Source: Lysinibacillus sp. FSL M8-0337
Lineage (GTDB): Bacteria; Bacillota; Bacilli; Bacillales_A; Planococcaceae
Reading direction: 5' to 3'
Assembly: GCF_038593855.1 (NCBI RefSeq)
Contig: NZ_CP151996.1
Span: 1,240,001 to 1,304,000 of the forward strand
DNA: 64,000 bases
The notes under the pieces are model-generated. The model ran no database searches, was not told where the DNA came from, and saw nothing but the letters and a program-made list of their open reading frames with translations. Numbering within the stretch: the first letter of the stretch is position 1; the number at the start of each line of letters is the position of its first letter. Both the position numbers and the translations under genes were made by a program. Shown here piece after piece: positions 37,067 through 46,517 of this stretch.

Positions 37067-37864
37067 ATGTTGAAACATGTAGTGGCAGCTATACAAATGA
37101 ATTGTGAACTAGGCAATAAAGAAGGCAATTTACTAAAAGCACAAACATTAATTAAACAAGCACTTGAACAACAAGCAACACTTATTGTATTACCTGAATT
37201 ATTTAATACAGGTTATCGCGTAGAAGACCAAGATTGGCAATATGCTGAGACTATACCAGGAGAAACAACCAGTTATTTACAACGTATAGCGACTCAACAC
37301 GATATCACAATTATCGGCTGTATTTTAGAACGAGGTGAAATTGAAGGTATGATTTTTGATACCGCTTTTGTCATAGCGAAAAATGGCATATTGGGGAAAT
37401 ACCGAAAAACACATCTTTGGGATCAAGAAAATCTTAGATTTACTAGAGGAGATACATTGTCAGTTATCCAAAAAGGTGATTTGAAAATGGGATTACAAAT
37501 TTGCTATGAAATCGGATTTCCAGAAGGCGCAAGATTATTAACATTACAGGGTGCCAATCTGCTTATCTACCCTTCGGCATTTAGCGAAAAGCGTTATTAT
37601 GTGTGGGACACTGCGAGTAAAGCAAGAGCTATTGAAAATGGCTGTTTTGTAATTGCCGCCAATCGTTCAGGAATTGAAAAACAGTCAACGAATTTTGGTG
37701 GGAAAAGTAGAATTATTGATCCACAAGGCAATGTCCTTATCGAAGCTACAAAAGAAGATGAATGCATTGTAGCAACTATAGATATACAACAAGTCATTCA
37801 ACAACGAAGAGAAGTCCCTTACTTACGAGATTTAAATAAAGTACTATTTTATCCAAGTTTATAA
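37067..37864 (+). CDS. Nitrilase-family carbon-nitrogen hydrolase
   Basis: The 265-residue protein carries the Glu-Lys-Cys triad: Glu in VLPELFNTGY, Lys in GKYRKTHLW and Cys in LQICYEIGFPEG. Members hydrolyse amides or N-carbamoyl groups (beta-ureidopropionase, N-carbamoyl amino acid or omega-amidases). ATG 37067 was chosen for GGGGAG at 5 nt; the frame is open to ATG 37025. It is first in the sigma-54-driven operon, 26 nt ahead of the permease. Confidence 0.87.
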   Translation: MLKHVVAAIQMNCELGNKEGNLLKAQTLIKQALEQQATLIVLPELFNTGYRVEDQDWQYAETIPGETTSYLQRIATQHDITIIGCILERGEIEGMIFDTAFVIAKNGILGKYRKTHLWDQENLRFTRGDTLSVIQKGDLKMGLQICYEIGFPEGARLLTLQGANLLIYPSAFSEKRYYVWDTASKARAIENGCFVIAANRSGIEKQSTNFGGKSRIIDPQGNVLIEATKEDECIVATIDIQQVIQQRREVPYLRDLNKVLFYPSL

Positions 37865-37890
37865 TTACTTTCATTACTCAGGGGGGTTTT

Positions 37891-39300
37891 ATGAAACGCA
37901 ACACACTCATTACAAAGGATATCGTTCCAACTTTGAGAAGGGAACGCATTATAACCGGATTAGGGTTTTTTAATATTTGGGTTGGGATGGCGGTCATTAT
38001 TGCAACATTCCAAATTGGTGCCAATGGTATTGAATCCATGACACTATGGCAATTAGCGGGCGCTATTTTTGTTGCGAATGTATTAATCGCGATTGTTGCT
38101 AGTTTAACCGGTGATATTGGGATAGAACATGGTTTATCGTTTGCGGCTTATTTAAGAGCACCTTTTGGCACAGTAGGTGTACATATACCGGCGTTAATAA
38201 GGGGGATAGTTGCTTGTATTTGGTTTGGTATTCAAACGTATCTTGGGGCCACAGCCATCAACTATATCGTAGCAGATTTAACGGGTTTTGAATCATGGTT
38301 TGTCTGGTATGTTGTATTTGCAGCTGTGCAAATCGTGAATACGGCCATTGGTATTAAAGCAATCGATCGATTTGCCGTTATTGCCGCGCCTTCCATTATT
38401 TTAATTTCAATTTGGATTTTTGTGAAAATTACTAGCATTGCTACTGAAGAAGGGTTAAATATTTTTACGTATGAAGGCAGTTCAGCGGAAACGACATGGT
38501 TGCTCATTATGGCGGCAAATATGGGCTTTTGGTCTTTACTTGCCGTAGATATTCCGAATATTACTCGTTACGTAAAAACACCAGTCAATGAGCGCAATTG
38601 GTTCCGGCGCAATAAAAATAATTATATCCCTCACCTGTTAGCGTTACCAACAGTCCAAACGTTTATCGGTATTATTGGTGCCGTTAGTTTTTTAGCTACT
38701 GGCAACTGGAATCCGATTGAAGTTGTGCAACAAATAGCAACTGGTTGGGTGATGGTGATGATTTTATTGCTCGTTATATTGGCGCAATGGTCGACTAATA
38801 CAGCGTCTAATTTAATCCCTGCCTCGTTAACGTTTGTTAATGCCGGGGCTAGCATTAACTTGTCTTATACGTGGGGTGTTATTTTGGCAGGTGTAGTAGG
38901 CACATTGTTTCAACCGTGGATTATTTTAGAGCAGTTATTCCGTTTTTTAGGATACTCTGGCGCCATTATGTCGGCTGTAGCAGGTGTTATTATTTGTGAT
39001 TACTACATCCTTCGCAAGCGCCGTTTACATGTCAAAGATTTGTATCGACAGGATGGGCAATTCACATTCAATGGGGGTGTAAACTTGGCAGGTATGATTG
39101 CCTGGCTCATTAGTAGTGTACTCGCGATTGTGTTTATTGATTATATGTATTTCGTCGGATTCCCTCTATCGGCAATTATTTACTATGTCCTAATGAAACA
39201 GTGGTATTTAAAGAAATTCCCGCAAAAAGAAATAGAGTCTAATTACGCAGATGAGTACCTAGGCACATCTGTGAATCGTGAGTGGAAAATTTCTGTATAG
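37891..39300 (+). CDS. NCS1-family nucleobase/ureide permease
   Basis: The 469-residue protein has about 12 TM segments. FFNIWVGMAVIIATFQIG at the first TM, the GDIGIEHGLSFAAYLRAPFG segment and IPNITRYVK are typical of NCS1 transporters for cytosine, uracil, allantoin or hydantoins. It shares the sigma-54 promoter with the nitrilase gene, so it most likely imports the compound degraded by this cluster. The SD is AGGGGGG, 6 nt before the ATG. Confidence 0.9.
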   Translation: MKRNTLITKDIVPTLRRERIITGLGFFNIWVGMAVIIATFQIGANGIESMTLWQLAGAIFVANVLIAIVASLTGDIGIEHGLSFAAYLRAPFGTVGVHIPALIRGIVACIWFGIQTYLGATAINYIVADLTGFESWFVWYVVFAAVQIVNTAIGIKAIDRFAVIAAPSIILISIWIFVKITSIATEEGLNIFTYEGSSAETTWLLIMAANMGFWSLLAVDIPNITRYVKTPVNERNWFRRNKNNYIPHLLALPTVQTFIGIIGAVSFLATGNWNPIEVVQQIATGWVMVMILLLVILAQWSTNTASNLIPASLTFVNAGASINLSYTWGVILAGVVGTLFQPWIILEQLFRFLGYSGAIMSAVAGVIICDYYILRKRRLHVKDLYRQDGQFTFNGGVNLAGMIAWLISSVLAIVFIDYMYFVGFPLSAIIYYVLMKQWYLKKFPQKEIESNYADEYLGTSVNREWKISV

Positions 39301-39511
39301 AACTGTCTAAAAGAGAGCGAGTAATAGATTTAAAAGATTGAGAGACAGTAAAAATGCCCTCTATTTTTATGTTGGAGTGCGTTATTTTAGCCATCAAAAA
39401 ACACTAATTGATAAAAAATTCAGTAAATTAAATTAATTGTATTTACAAAAAACGCAACTTTTTTTTATTATAAATAAAAAATGCAAAAGCTAAGAAGAGG
39501 TGAGGTAATTG

Positions 39512-40171
39512 ATGAAAAAGATTTCAATTTTATTTATCGTTATGTTGTTAACTTTATTATCAAATGCAAGCTTTACTTTAGCCAAAGCGGAAATTTCAAA
39601 GGAAGTAGAAGATTTGGGAATAGAAGAGTTTCCCACTGTTCAAGAAATTGATAAAGCGAATGAAGCTCTTGATGAATTAGTAGTTCAAGCAAATGAAAAA
39701 TTGGCAAATGGTATAGAAAGTTTTTATCTTAGAAAAAGTGTTGAGAATGGTTTTATAGAACTGACTTTTACTAGTTATGAAGTTACTCCTTTTTTGACCA
39801 ATCCTTATAATGCTGCAAATACTAAATTTTTAGCATCTACAACTGCTGCTGCTAGTGCTGTCAAAAAGAAAGTTTATAGCGCATATGTAAAGAATACTAT
39901 AGGTTGGAATTTTCAGCATGTTTTAGCAGGGGAGTTTACATATAGTAATGGAAAAATAATGGGTGCTACAAAAGATGCAAGGCTAACAGGGCTGGTGTAT
40001 TCAGAATCTCATAATACTTGGATTGATGTACTAGATCCAAGTGTCTGGTATGTTCATAGTCATGGCAATTTTAAAGCGTTTAAATATTTAGTAGAATATA
40101 ATACTTATCTTTCTGTTCAACTATTAGGGAGCGGGAATTATAGAATAACAAGAGCTGAAATATCAGCCTAA
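39512..40171 (+). CDS. Secreted protein of unknown function
   Basis: The 219-residue protein has a Sec signal peptide (KKISILFIVMLLTLLSNASFTLAKA) and a mature part with a helical start (VQEIDKANEALDELVVQANEKL) and a beta-rich end (GEFTYSNGKIMGATKDARLTG). The ATG follows GAGGTGAGG. I do not recognise a family. Low GC and unfamiliar sequence set it apart from neighbouring core genes. No immunity or processing partner is clear. Confidence 0.75.
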   Translation: MKKISILFIVMLLTLLSNASFTLAKAEISKEVEDLGIEEFPTVQEIDKANEALDELVVQANEKLANGIESFYLRKSVENGFIELTFTSYEVTPFLTNPYNAANTKFLASTTAAASAVKKKVYSAYVKNTIGWNFQHVLAGEFTYSNGKIMGATKDARLTGLVYSESHNTWIDVLDPSVWYVHSHGNFKAFKYLVEYNTYLSVQLLGSGNYRITRAEISA

Positions 40172-40221
40172 ACAATAACACTTATGCATTGCAAATTTAC
40201 TTGTAAAGGATGGTGCCAACG

Positions 40222-40425
40222 ATGAATTATTTATTTCAATTTATTGTTGTGTTGCTATTTGTTTTGTTCTTTCATTATATCAATCAATTGCTTTTGATGA
40301 AAAAGTACGAGTTTAAAATACAGTGGAAGTCTATGTTGATACTAGTCTCACTTAGCGTTGTTATCACCATCCTTTTAAATATAGGTGATAATGGTGATAT
40401 TCAGGAAATCGATTTCCCCATTTAG
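40222..40425 (+). CDS. Small membrane protein, paralog 1
   Basis: The 67-residue protein has two TM helices (FQFIVVLLFVLFFHYINQLL and SMLILVSLSVVITILLNIG) joined by a basic stretch (KKYEFKIQWK), with an acidic end (EIDFPI). It is clearly paralogous to the product of 42264-42461. The DNA before the start (GTAAAGGATG) is also shared. Function unknown. Confidence 0.7.
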   Translation: MNYLFQFIVVLLFVLFFHYINQLLLMKKYEFKIQWKSMLILVSLSVVITILLNIGDNGDIQEIDFPI

Positions 40426-40649
40426 AAACGAAAGAACTATGGGGATGTTCTATTAGCATTTGATTTAGAAATATTTTTGTATTTCAAGTCATATTAAATA
40501 GTAATAAAAAAGGAGGGATTTTGTTTTAGTTAAATTATATATTACTATAATAATTAAGCGATTGTTGTAGCTCATCGGTATATTTGATGATTTTATAGAA
40601 AAATAGTTTTTATTAAAATACTAAAAATGTTATATAAGGAGGAATTTTT

Positions 40650-42104
40650 ATGATAACTTTTATAACTTGTATAGTGATTTTAATTGTAGGTTATTTTACT
40701 TATGGGAAATTTGTTGAAAGGGTATTTATTCCTAAAGATGAGCGCCCTACACCAGCTTATGTAAATGCAGACGGTGTAGACTATGTACCAATGTCTACAC
40801 CTAAAAATTCATTAATTCAGCTCCTAAATATTGCGGGTACTGGGCCTGTGTTTGGTCCTATTGTAGGTGCTTTATATGGCCCTGTTGCATTTGTATGGAT
40901 TGTAGTTGGCTGTATATTTGCCGGGGCTGTTCATGATTATTTGACAGGCATGATCTCTATTCGTAATAAAGGAGCCCATTTACCTGAGCTTGCAGCGAAG
41001 TTTTTAGGAAAAGCAATGAAACATGTAGTAAATATTTTTGCACTTTTATTGCTCCTGCTAGTTGGTACTGTGTTTGTTACATCACCTGCAATGCTAATAA
41101 ATAATTTAATGGATGGCAAAGTTGCGATAAGTATGATTGTAGCGTTAATTTTTATCTATTATATTTTAGCAACTTTACTTCCAGTTGATAAAATTATCGG
41201 TCGATTCTATCCTTATCTAGGAGCGCTACTTGTGATTTCAGCAATTGGAATTGGTATTAGTATGATCGTAAAAGGTTCACCAATTCCAGAGCTAACATTT
41301 GAGAATATGCATCCTGCTAAATTACCGATATTTCCATTAATATTCTTTACAATTACATGTGGGGCATTATCAGGTTTCCATGCAACACAAACGCCAATCA
41401 TTTCTCGTACAACTAAAAGAGAAAAAGAAGGACGTAAAATTTTCTATGGGATGATGATTACTGAAGGCATTATTGCGATGATTTGGGCGGCTGCTGCAAT
41501 GAGCCTATTTGGAGGATATGGTGGTTTAAATGAGATGATGGCAGCAGGTGGGCCGGCTGCTGTAGTAAGCGAGGCATCTATTCTGATGCTCGGTTCAATT
41601 GGTGGAACTTTAGCAGTTTTAGGAGTAATCGTGCTACCTATTACATCAGGTGATACAGCGTTTCGTGCAGCTCGTATGATTATCGCTGATTATTTCAAAT
41701 TTGCTCAAGCAAAATTAGTTAGTCGTTTATGGGTTGCAATCCCATTATTCGTCATGTCATATGTGTTAACGAAAATAGACTTTAATATTTTATGGCGTTA
41801 TTTCTCATGGGCAAACGGTGTAACAGCAGTAATTGCCTTATGGGTAGCGGCAATGTATTTATTTTTGGACCGTAAAAACCATTGGATTGCAACAATCCCA
41901 GCTTCATTTATGACAAGTATGGTATTCAGCTATATTATTTATGAACCAACTATGGGATTCGGACAGGATGTTGCATTTTCGAATGCAGCTGGGATTATAG
42001 CCGGATTTATCATGACAGCCATATTCTTTGGGACAGCTTTGAAAAAACGTGGCACAAACTTCTTGTTAGATGAAGATGTGACAAGCTATCAACATGTTAA
42101 GTAG
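40650..42104 (+). CDS. CstA-family carbon starvation transporter (short form)
   Basis: The 484-residue protein has about 13 TM helices. NIAGTGPVFGPIVGALYG, CIFAGAVHDYLTGMISIRN and FHATQTPIISRT are hallmarks of the CstA family of peptide/pyruvate transporters. It is shorter than E. coli CstA (~700 aa) and belongs to the short form. SD AAGGAGG precedes the ATG. Two small paralogous membrane-protein genes flank it. Substrate not visible. Confidence 0.9.
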   Translation: MITFITCIVILIVGYFTYGKFVERVFIPKDERPTPAYVNADGVDYVPMSTPKNSLIQLLNIAGTGPVFGPIVGALYGPVAFVWIVVGCIFAGAVHDYLTGMISIRNKGAHLPELAAKFLGKAMKHVVNIFALLLLLLVGTVFVTSPAMLINNLMDGKVAISMIVALIFIYYILATLLPVDKIIGRFYPYLGALLVISAIGIGISMIVKGSPIPELTFENMHPAKLPIFPLIFFTITCGALSGFHATQTPIISRTTKREKEGRKIFYGMMITEGIIAMIWAAAAMSLFGGYGGLNEMMAAGGPAAVVSEASILMLGSIGGTLAVLGVIVLPITSGDTAFRAARMIIADYFKFAQAKLVSRLWVAIPLFVMSYVLTKIDFNILWRYFSWANGVTAVIALWVAAMYLFLDRKNHWIATIPASFMTSMVFSYIIYEPTMGFGQDVAFSNAAGIIAGFIMTAIFFGTALKKRGTNFLLDEDVTSYQHVK

Positions 42105-42263
42105 TATTAATTACGATATGATTTTAGTAAAGTGAAGTTAGAAAAAAGGGCATTTCAAATATCTTCATAAGTGCTGTACAAACCAAAGTAACTGATAATA
42201 AAAATATTACTTAAACATTAGCGAGAACCGTGAACCGTGAACATGTAAAGGATGATGACAACA

Positions 42264-42461
42264 ATGAATTTTTTCTTACAGTTTGTTGTTGTGTTGCTGT
42301 TTGTTTCGTTCTTTCACTTTATTAATCAAATGTTATTACTCAAAAAGAATGATTTTAAATTACAATGGAAGCCAGTGTTAATACTAATCTCAATGAGTGT
42401 TGTGATTACATTGCTTTTAAACATACCGAGCCGTGTTCAAGAATTTGAATTTCCATTGTAG
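42264..42461 (+). CDS. Small membrane protein, paralog 2
   Basis: The 65-residue protein is closely similar to the one at 40222-40425 (FFLQFVVVLLFVSFFHFINQ, FKLQWKPVLILISMSVVITL, ending EFEFPL). ATG 42264 mirrors paralog 1 in spacing from GTAAAGGATG. The two genes lie on either side of cstA, suggesting duplication or a functional trio. Confidence 0.7.
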   Translation: MNFFLQFVVVLLFVSFFHFINQMLLLKKNDFKLQWKPVLILISMSVVITLLLNIPSRVQEFEFPL

Positions 42462-42572
42462 AAGCCGCAACACACCAGCAAAAATATTTTTCAGAGGGAA
42501 GACAAAACGAAATGGGCGTTTTGTCTTCTTTTTTAGTATATTAGCACCCAAATTATCATTCTATTTCAAAAA

Positions 42573-42603
42573 TTTACACATTTCATAGAAAACTAGGTAT
42601 AAT
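42573..42603 (+). promoter_or_regulatory. luxS promoter candidate
   Basis: TTACAC (42574-42579), an 18-nt spacer and TATAAT (42598-42603) lie 33 bp before the luxS start. Confidence 0.5.
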
Positions 42604-42635
42604 AGTTAGTATTGTCAGAAAAGGAGCTGTTAGCA

Positions 42636-43106
42636 ATGGAACGCGAAAAAACAAATGTCGAGAGTTTTGATTTAGATCATACGAAAGTGAAAGCCCCTTA
42701 TGTTCGTTTAGCGGGTGTAAAAGTAGGGAAAAATGGCGATGAAGTTTATAAGTACGACATTCGCTTAAAACAGCCTAACAAAGAGCATATGGAAATGCCA
42801 GCACTCCATTCTTTGGAGCATTTATCGGCAGATATTATCCGCAATTATTCAGATCACATCGTTGACTTTAGTCCAATGGGTTGTCAAACAGGGTTTTATG
42901 TATCGTTGATTAATCATAATGATTATGATGAATTGCTGACGATTTTAGAAAAAACTTTTACAGATGTAACGAAAGCAACGGCTGTTCCAGCATGCAACGA
43001 AGTGCAATGTGGCTGGGCGGCAAGTCATAGTCTTGAAGGTGCACAGGCGCTGGCAAAAGAATTTTTAGCGAAGCGAGACGAATGGCATATTGTTTTTGCA
43101 GAATAA
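42636..43106 (+). CDS. luxS: S-ribosylhomocysteine lyase LuxS
   Basis: The 156-residue protein has metal ligands HSLEH (HxxEH) and the later Cys/His region ([17 protein letters not shown]), plus the active-site Cys in [10 protein letters not shown]. It cleaves S-ribosylhomocysteine to homocysteine and the AI-2 precursor. ATG 42636 ([18 protein letters not shown]) follows AAAGGAGC with proper spacing; the open frame upstream lacks support. A terminator follows. Confidence 0.96.
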   Translation: MEREKTNVESFDLDHTKVKAPYVRLAGVKVGKNGDEVYKYDIRLKQPNKEHMEMPALHSLEHLSADIIRNYSDHIVDFSPMGCQTGFYVSLINHNDYDELLTILEKTFTDVTKATAVPACNEVQCGWAASHSLEGAQALAKEFLAKRDEWHIVFAE

Positions 43107-43107
43107 T

Positions 43108-43146
43108 AAAAAACCTTGCAAGTTGTCAAAGCTTGCAAGGTTTTTT
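43108..43146. terminator. Bidirectional terminator between luxS and yqkD
   Basis: A perfect 15-bp inverted repeat (AAAAAACCTTGCAAG / CTTGCAAGGTTTTTT) with a 9-nt loop has A and T tracts on both sides and serves the two converging genes. Confidence 0.9.
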
Positions 43147-43149
43147 CAC

Positions 43150-44124
43150 TTATCGAAAGTGAAAAGGAATCACATTGGATGATGAAGCATCATGATTGAT
43201 TTTTTCATAAATAAAACTTTCTAAAAAGTCATGTATGAGATCTTCATATTCAGCCATATTTTCATTAAAGGATTGAGCATGCGCCCCTTTTTCAAAAAGC
43301 TTCAATTTCTTAGGTCCATTTTTTTTATTGTATAAATCGAGTGACATTGAAGCAGGTATAAATGTATCAGGAATACTGTGAATAAAGAGAATCGGTTTTT
43401 CAATATGGGTCACAGCTTCAGAGGGCGTTACACTCTTAAATGAATAACCGTCGCGTAACCGGATAAAGAAATCTGCGAAACGAATCGGGATAATGGAGCC
43501 ATATTTAAATTCGGTCTTCGCGATTTGCTTAAGCAGCATTGAGAAATCCGAAAAGGCACAATCTGCAATATAAAAATCAGCGCCATCTTCAACCGTTCCT
43601 GCGTACAACAGCATGGTTGCAGCACCCATTGACTCCCCATGGATGCCGAGCAAGGCATTTTCACCAATCATCGCTTTCACCGTTTTTACAACAGCATCTA
43701 AATCATTTTTTTCATAATAGCCATAGCTAGTCGTTTTGCCACCGGAATCGCCATGTCTTCGATGGTCAAAAATAACAGAATTATATCCTAACCGTTCAAA
43801 AAGACGAGCATATTTGACCGAGTTAATTTTATTTTCTGTAACACCGTGACAAATAATCATTGTATTGTTTGTTTGTAATGGTTGAAACATAATGCCGTGA
43901 ATGGAATAACCATTGGGAGAGTCAATATTTAATTCACATTTAAAATTTTTATTGTACCAAGCTTCGTCAAACCGTTTGGCAGTTGTCTCACGTTCACGAA
44001 TAAATTCAGGATCTTTTTTTTGAATGTACATTAATTTATTGGAAAGCGCAAAGCCGAACAGCCCCGTTGCTGCTGCAGCAAGCGTCGTTGTAATACCTGA
44101 AAATAAAAGCATTTTCTTTTTCAT
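43150..44124 (-). CDS. yqkD: YqkD-like alpha/beta hydrolase
   Basis: The 324-residue protein has an N-terminal hydrophobic anchor (LLFSGITTTLAAAATGLFGFAL), then an alpha/beta hydrolase fold with HGVTENKIN, DHRRHGDSGG and the nucleophile motif GESMGA. The acid/His part is SIPDTFIP and GAHAQSF. It is membrane-attached and extracytoplasmic. Position before yqkE and the length match B. subtilis YqkD. Substrate unknown. Confidence 0.83.
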   Translation of the reverse strand: MKKKMLLFSGITTTLAAAATGLFGFALSNKLMYIQKKDPEFIRERETTAKRFDEAWYNKNFKCELNIDSPNGYSIHGIMFQPLQTNNTMIICHGVTENKINSVKYARLFERLGYNSVIFDHRRHGDSGGKTTSYGYYEKNDLDAVVKTVKAMIGENALLGIHGESMGAATMLLYAGTVEDGADFYIADCAFSDFSMLLKQIAKTEFKYGSIIPIRFADFFIRLRDGYSFKSVTPSEAVTHIEKPILFIHSIPDTFIPASMSLDLYNKKNGPKKLKLFEKGAHAQSFNENMAEYEDLIHDFLESFIYEKINHDASSSNVIPFHFR

Positions 44125-44380
44125 CTTCTACACCTCCACACCCTATTTCTTTTCATGTCTAGGCATTGTACTTAATGATTGTAAGCCAATGCACATTTCT
44201 TATTTGTAATGTTCCCAACTACGTTTGTTTAAAACACGACAACATTTTACAACAACTTTTGAAAAACTGCGATTATTTCTGTTATCGAAAATCGTCTAAA
44301 CATTTGTTAAAATATACATATCTGCTAGTAGCATATGCATGCAGTGTTGATTTTTGAACGGGGAAAAGGGGAGAATGGTT
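44125..44380. other. Divergent intergenic region yqkD/thiolase
   Basis: This 256-bp AT-rich region should hold two divergent promoters. I see no clear consensus promoter, operator or structured RNA in it. Confidence 0.3.
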
Positions 44381-45565
44381 ATGACAAATGAGGTAGTGAT
44401 TGTTAGTGCCGTGCGTACGGCACTCGGTTCATTCCAAGGAACATTAAAAGATGTACCAGCAACAACTCTTGGAAGTATCGTTATTAAAGAAGCATTAGCA
44501 CGTGCTGGTGTAGCAGGTGAGCAAGTCGATGAAGTCATTATGGGGAATGTTTTATCGGCAGGTCTTGGACAAAATCCTGCTCGACAAGCATCGATTGCTG
44601 CGGGATTACCGAACACAGTGCCCGCTTTAACAATTAATAAAGTATGTGGCTCAGGTTTAAAAGCAGTGCATTTAGCAACACAAGCAATTGTTGCTGGCGA
44701 TGCAGATATCATCGTGGCAGGCGGATTCGAAAATATGAGCCAAGCGCCTTATGTATTAAAAAATGCACGTGAAGGCTTCCGCATGGGCGATCAAAAAGTT
44801 GTAGATACGATGATTCATGATGGTTTATGGTGTGCATTTAATGACTATCATATGGGGATTACTGCCGAAAATTTATGTGATGCGTATGAAATTTCTCGTG
44901 AGGAGCAAGATGCTTTTGCCGCGCGTTCACAGCAGCGTGCAGAAGCGGCGATTGCAGCGGGGAAATTTAATAATGAAATTGTGGCTGTGGAAATACCACA
45001 ACGTAAAGGCGATTCGATTATTTTTAATCAAGATGAATTTCCACGTGCAGGGGTTACGGCGGAATCATTAGCAAAGCTGCGTCCAGCATTTAAAAAGGAC
45101 GGCTCTGTAACTGCAGCGAACGCTTCAGGCATTAACGATGGAGCAGCAGCGGTGGTTGTTATGTCAAAAGCGAAGGCTGTCGAGTTAGGTATTCAGCCAA
45201 TGGCACTTATTTCAGCTAATGCGAGCGCAGGTGTAGATCCATCCATTATGGGAACTGGGCCAGTCACAGCGGTGAAGAAAGCATTAGCGAAGGCGGATGT
45301 TTCGTTAGAAGATATAGATTTAATTGAAGCAAATGAAGCATTTGCAGCACAATCGATTGCTGTCGATCGCGAACTAGGCTTTAATCATGATAAACTAAAT
45401 GTAAATGGGGGAGCAATTGCCCTTGGTCATCCAATTGGAGCAAGTGGGGCACGAATTTTAGTGACACTGTTACATGAGATGGAAAAACGTGATGCAAAAA
45501 CGGGCCTTGCTACATTATGCATCGGTGGGGGACAAGGCGTAGCAACAGTTGTTCAACGCCCTTAA
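44381..45565 (+). CDS. Acetyl-CoA C-acetyltransferase (thiolase)
   Basis: The 394-residue thiolase has the nucleophile Cys in [13 protein letters not shown], His in HPIGASGAR and the second Cys in [10 protein letters not shown]. The NEAFAAQS motif is present. It makes or cleaves acetoacetyl-CoA. The biosynthetic-type length and GASGAR pattern do not decide between ThlA/AtoB and MmgA/FadA roles. ATG 44381 was chosen with AAAAGGGGAG upstream. It is inserted between yqkD and yqkE compared with B. subtilis. Confidence 0.92.
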   Translation: MTNEVVIVSAVRTALGSFQGTLKDVPATTLGSIVIKEALARAGVAGEQVDEVIMGNVLSAGLGQNPARQASIAAGLPNTVPALTINKVCGSGLKAVHLATQAIVAGDADIIVAGGFENMSQAPYVLKNAREGFRMGDQKVVDTMIHDGLWCAFNDYHMGITAENLCDAYEISREEQDAFAARSQQRAEAAIAAGKFNNEIVAVEIPQRKGDSIIFNQDEFPRAGVTAESLAKLRPAFKKDGSVTAANASGINDGAAAVVVMSKAKAVELGIQPMALISANASAGVDPSIMGTGPVTAVKKALAKADVSLEDIDLIEANEAFAAQSIAVDRELGFNHDKLNVNGGAIALGHPIGASGARILVTLLHEMEKRDAKTGLATLCIGGGQGVATVVQRP

Positions 45566-45586
45566 AGTTAGTAAGAAGGTGAAAGT

Positions 45587-45853
45587 ATGGGAAAAAAACG
45601 AAAACAACAGCAACGTGTTGACGATGGTATTTCTGCTAGTTTACCAAAGCAGGAGGCTGTTACATTAGCAGATCAGCTTGCTGGCGATGTGTTAGCAAAG
45701 TTAAAAGCTGCGAAACAAGATTTGTCAGCGAAAGAGCAAGCAGTAGAGGAAGAGCGTCAAGCACAGTTAGCTTTTGAGCGCAAGCAACGTGAGAAAAACA
45801 AAACGTTCGAAGAATTATTGAACGAATACGGTGACAAAGGCTCGAAATTTTAA
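45587..45853 (+). CDS. yqkE: YqkE-like small charged protein (DUF3886)
   Basis: The 88-residue protein has a basic N-terminus (MGKKRKQQQR), VTLADQLAGDVLAKLKAAK, a long charged helix and REKNKTFEELLNEYGDKGSKF at the end, matching the YqkE pattern. It is probably coiled coil. Function unknown. It lies 21 nt after the thiolase gene. Confidence 0.85.
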   Translation: MGKKRKQQQRVDDGISASLPKQEAVTLADQLAGDVLAKLKAAKQDLSAKEQAVEEERQAQLAFERKQREKNKTFEELLNEYGDKGSKF

Positions 45854-45925
45854 GTTTGATAGAAATAGTGAATCTCTAGGAATGAGATTCACTGTTTTTT
45901 CGTTGATGTTGATATAGAATAATTT

Positions 45926-46040
45926 GAATCGCCACTATCTACGTGAGAATCGCCACAAAAAAACTGTAAATCGCCACAAATCCCGTGAGAATCACCACAA
46001 TAATGCTCTAAATCGCCACTATCCCTTAGGAAATCGTTGA
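45926..46040. repeat. Array of a ~21-bp repeat (site 3)
   Basis: Units: GAATCGCCACTATC, GAATCGCCACAAAA, AAATCGCCACAAAT, GAATCACCACAATA, AAATCGCCACTATC and a degenerate AAATCGTTGATAGAAAC, spaced 21-22 bp. The array lies between the converging yqkE and VanZ-like genes. The unit is the same as at 27352-27455. Confidence 0.75.
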
Positions 46041-46052
46041 TAGAAACAAATT

Positions 46053-46517
46053 TTATTTTCTAAGCGACCGTAGTTTCTTTACGACTACGGCGATACTAAT
46101 CAATACAATAGCGCCTGCTGTATCTACTAGGACATCTTGCCCGCTCATGGTACGTCCAGGTGTAAAGCTTTGACGAAATTCATCTAGCATGGCAATGACA
46201 GCCGTAATGGCAATGGCTACGCTTGCGGCGAATCGCCGTTTCCCCCATGCAAAATATATCCCCAGTGCAATGCAGCCAAATCCTACAAAATGCGTGAATT
46301 TTCGAATTAAAAATTCTACAAATTTAAAGTAGCCTCTCTCTTCTATAGAAACGACTGTATCCCAATAGGGAATTTTTAAAAGGGACAGTTGATTTTCAAA
46401 AGGCTTATGCGCTAATAGTTCCTCTAGTTCAGGAATAATCGACTGTTGTTCATAAGTCATGCTAGAGGAAATTGCGAGAATAATTAAAAATAAAAGTAAA
46501 ACGAACCATCTTTTCAT
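46053..46517 (-). CDS. VanZ-like membrane protein
   Basis: The 154-residue protein has four TM helices with LIRKFTHFVGFGCIALGIYF and LDEFRQSFTPGRTMSGQDVLVDT, the RKxxH and DExxQxFxPGRxxxxxDxxxN/DT blocks of VanZ-like proteins. Members include the VanZ teicoplanin-resistance protein, though most chromosomal ones are of unknown role. Its ATG overlaps the stop of the aldo/keto reductase gene (ATGA). Confidence 0.85.
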   Translation of the reverse strand: MKRWFVLLLFLIILAISSSMTYEQQSIIPELEELLAHKPFENQLSLLKIPYWDTVVSIEERGYFKFVEFLIRKFTHFVGFGCIALGIYFAWGKRRFAASVAIAITAVIAMLDEFRQSFTPGRTMSGQDVLVDTAGAIVLISIAVVVKKLRSLRK

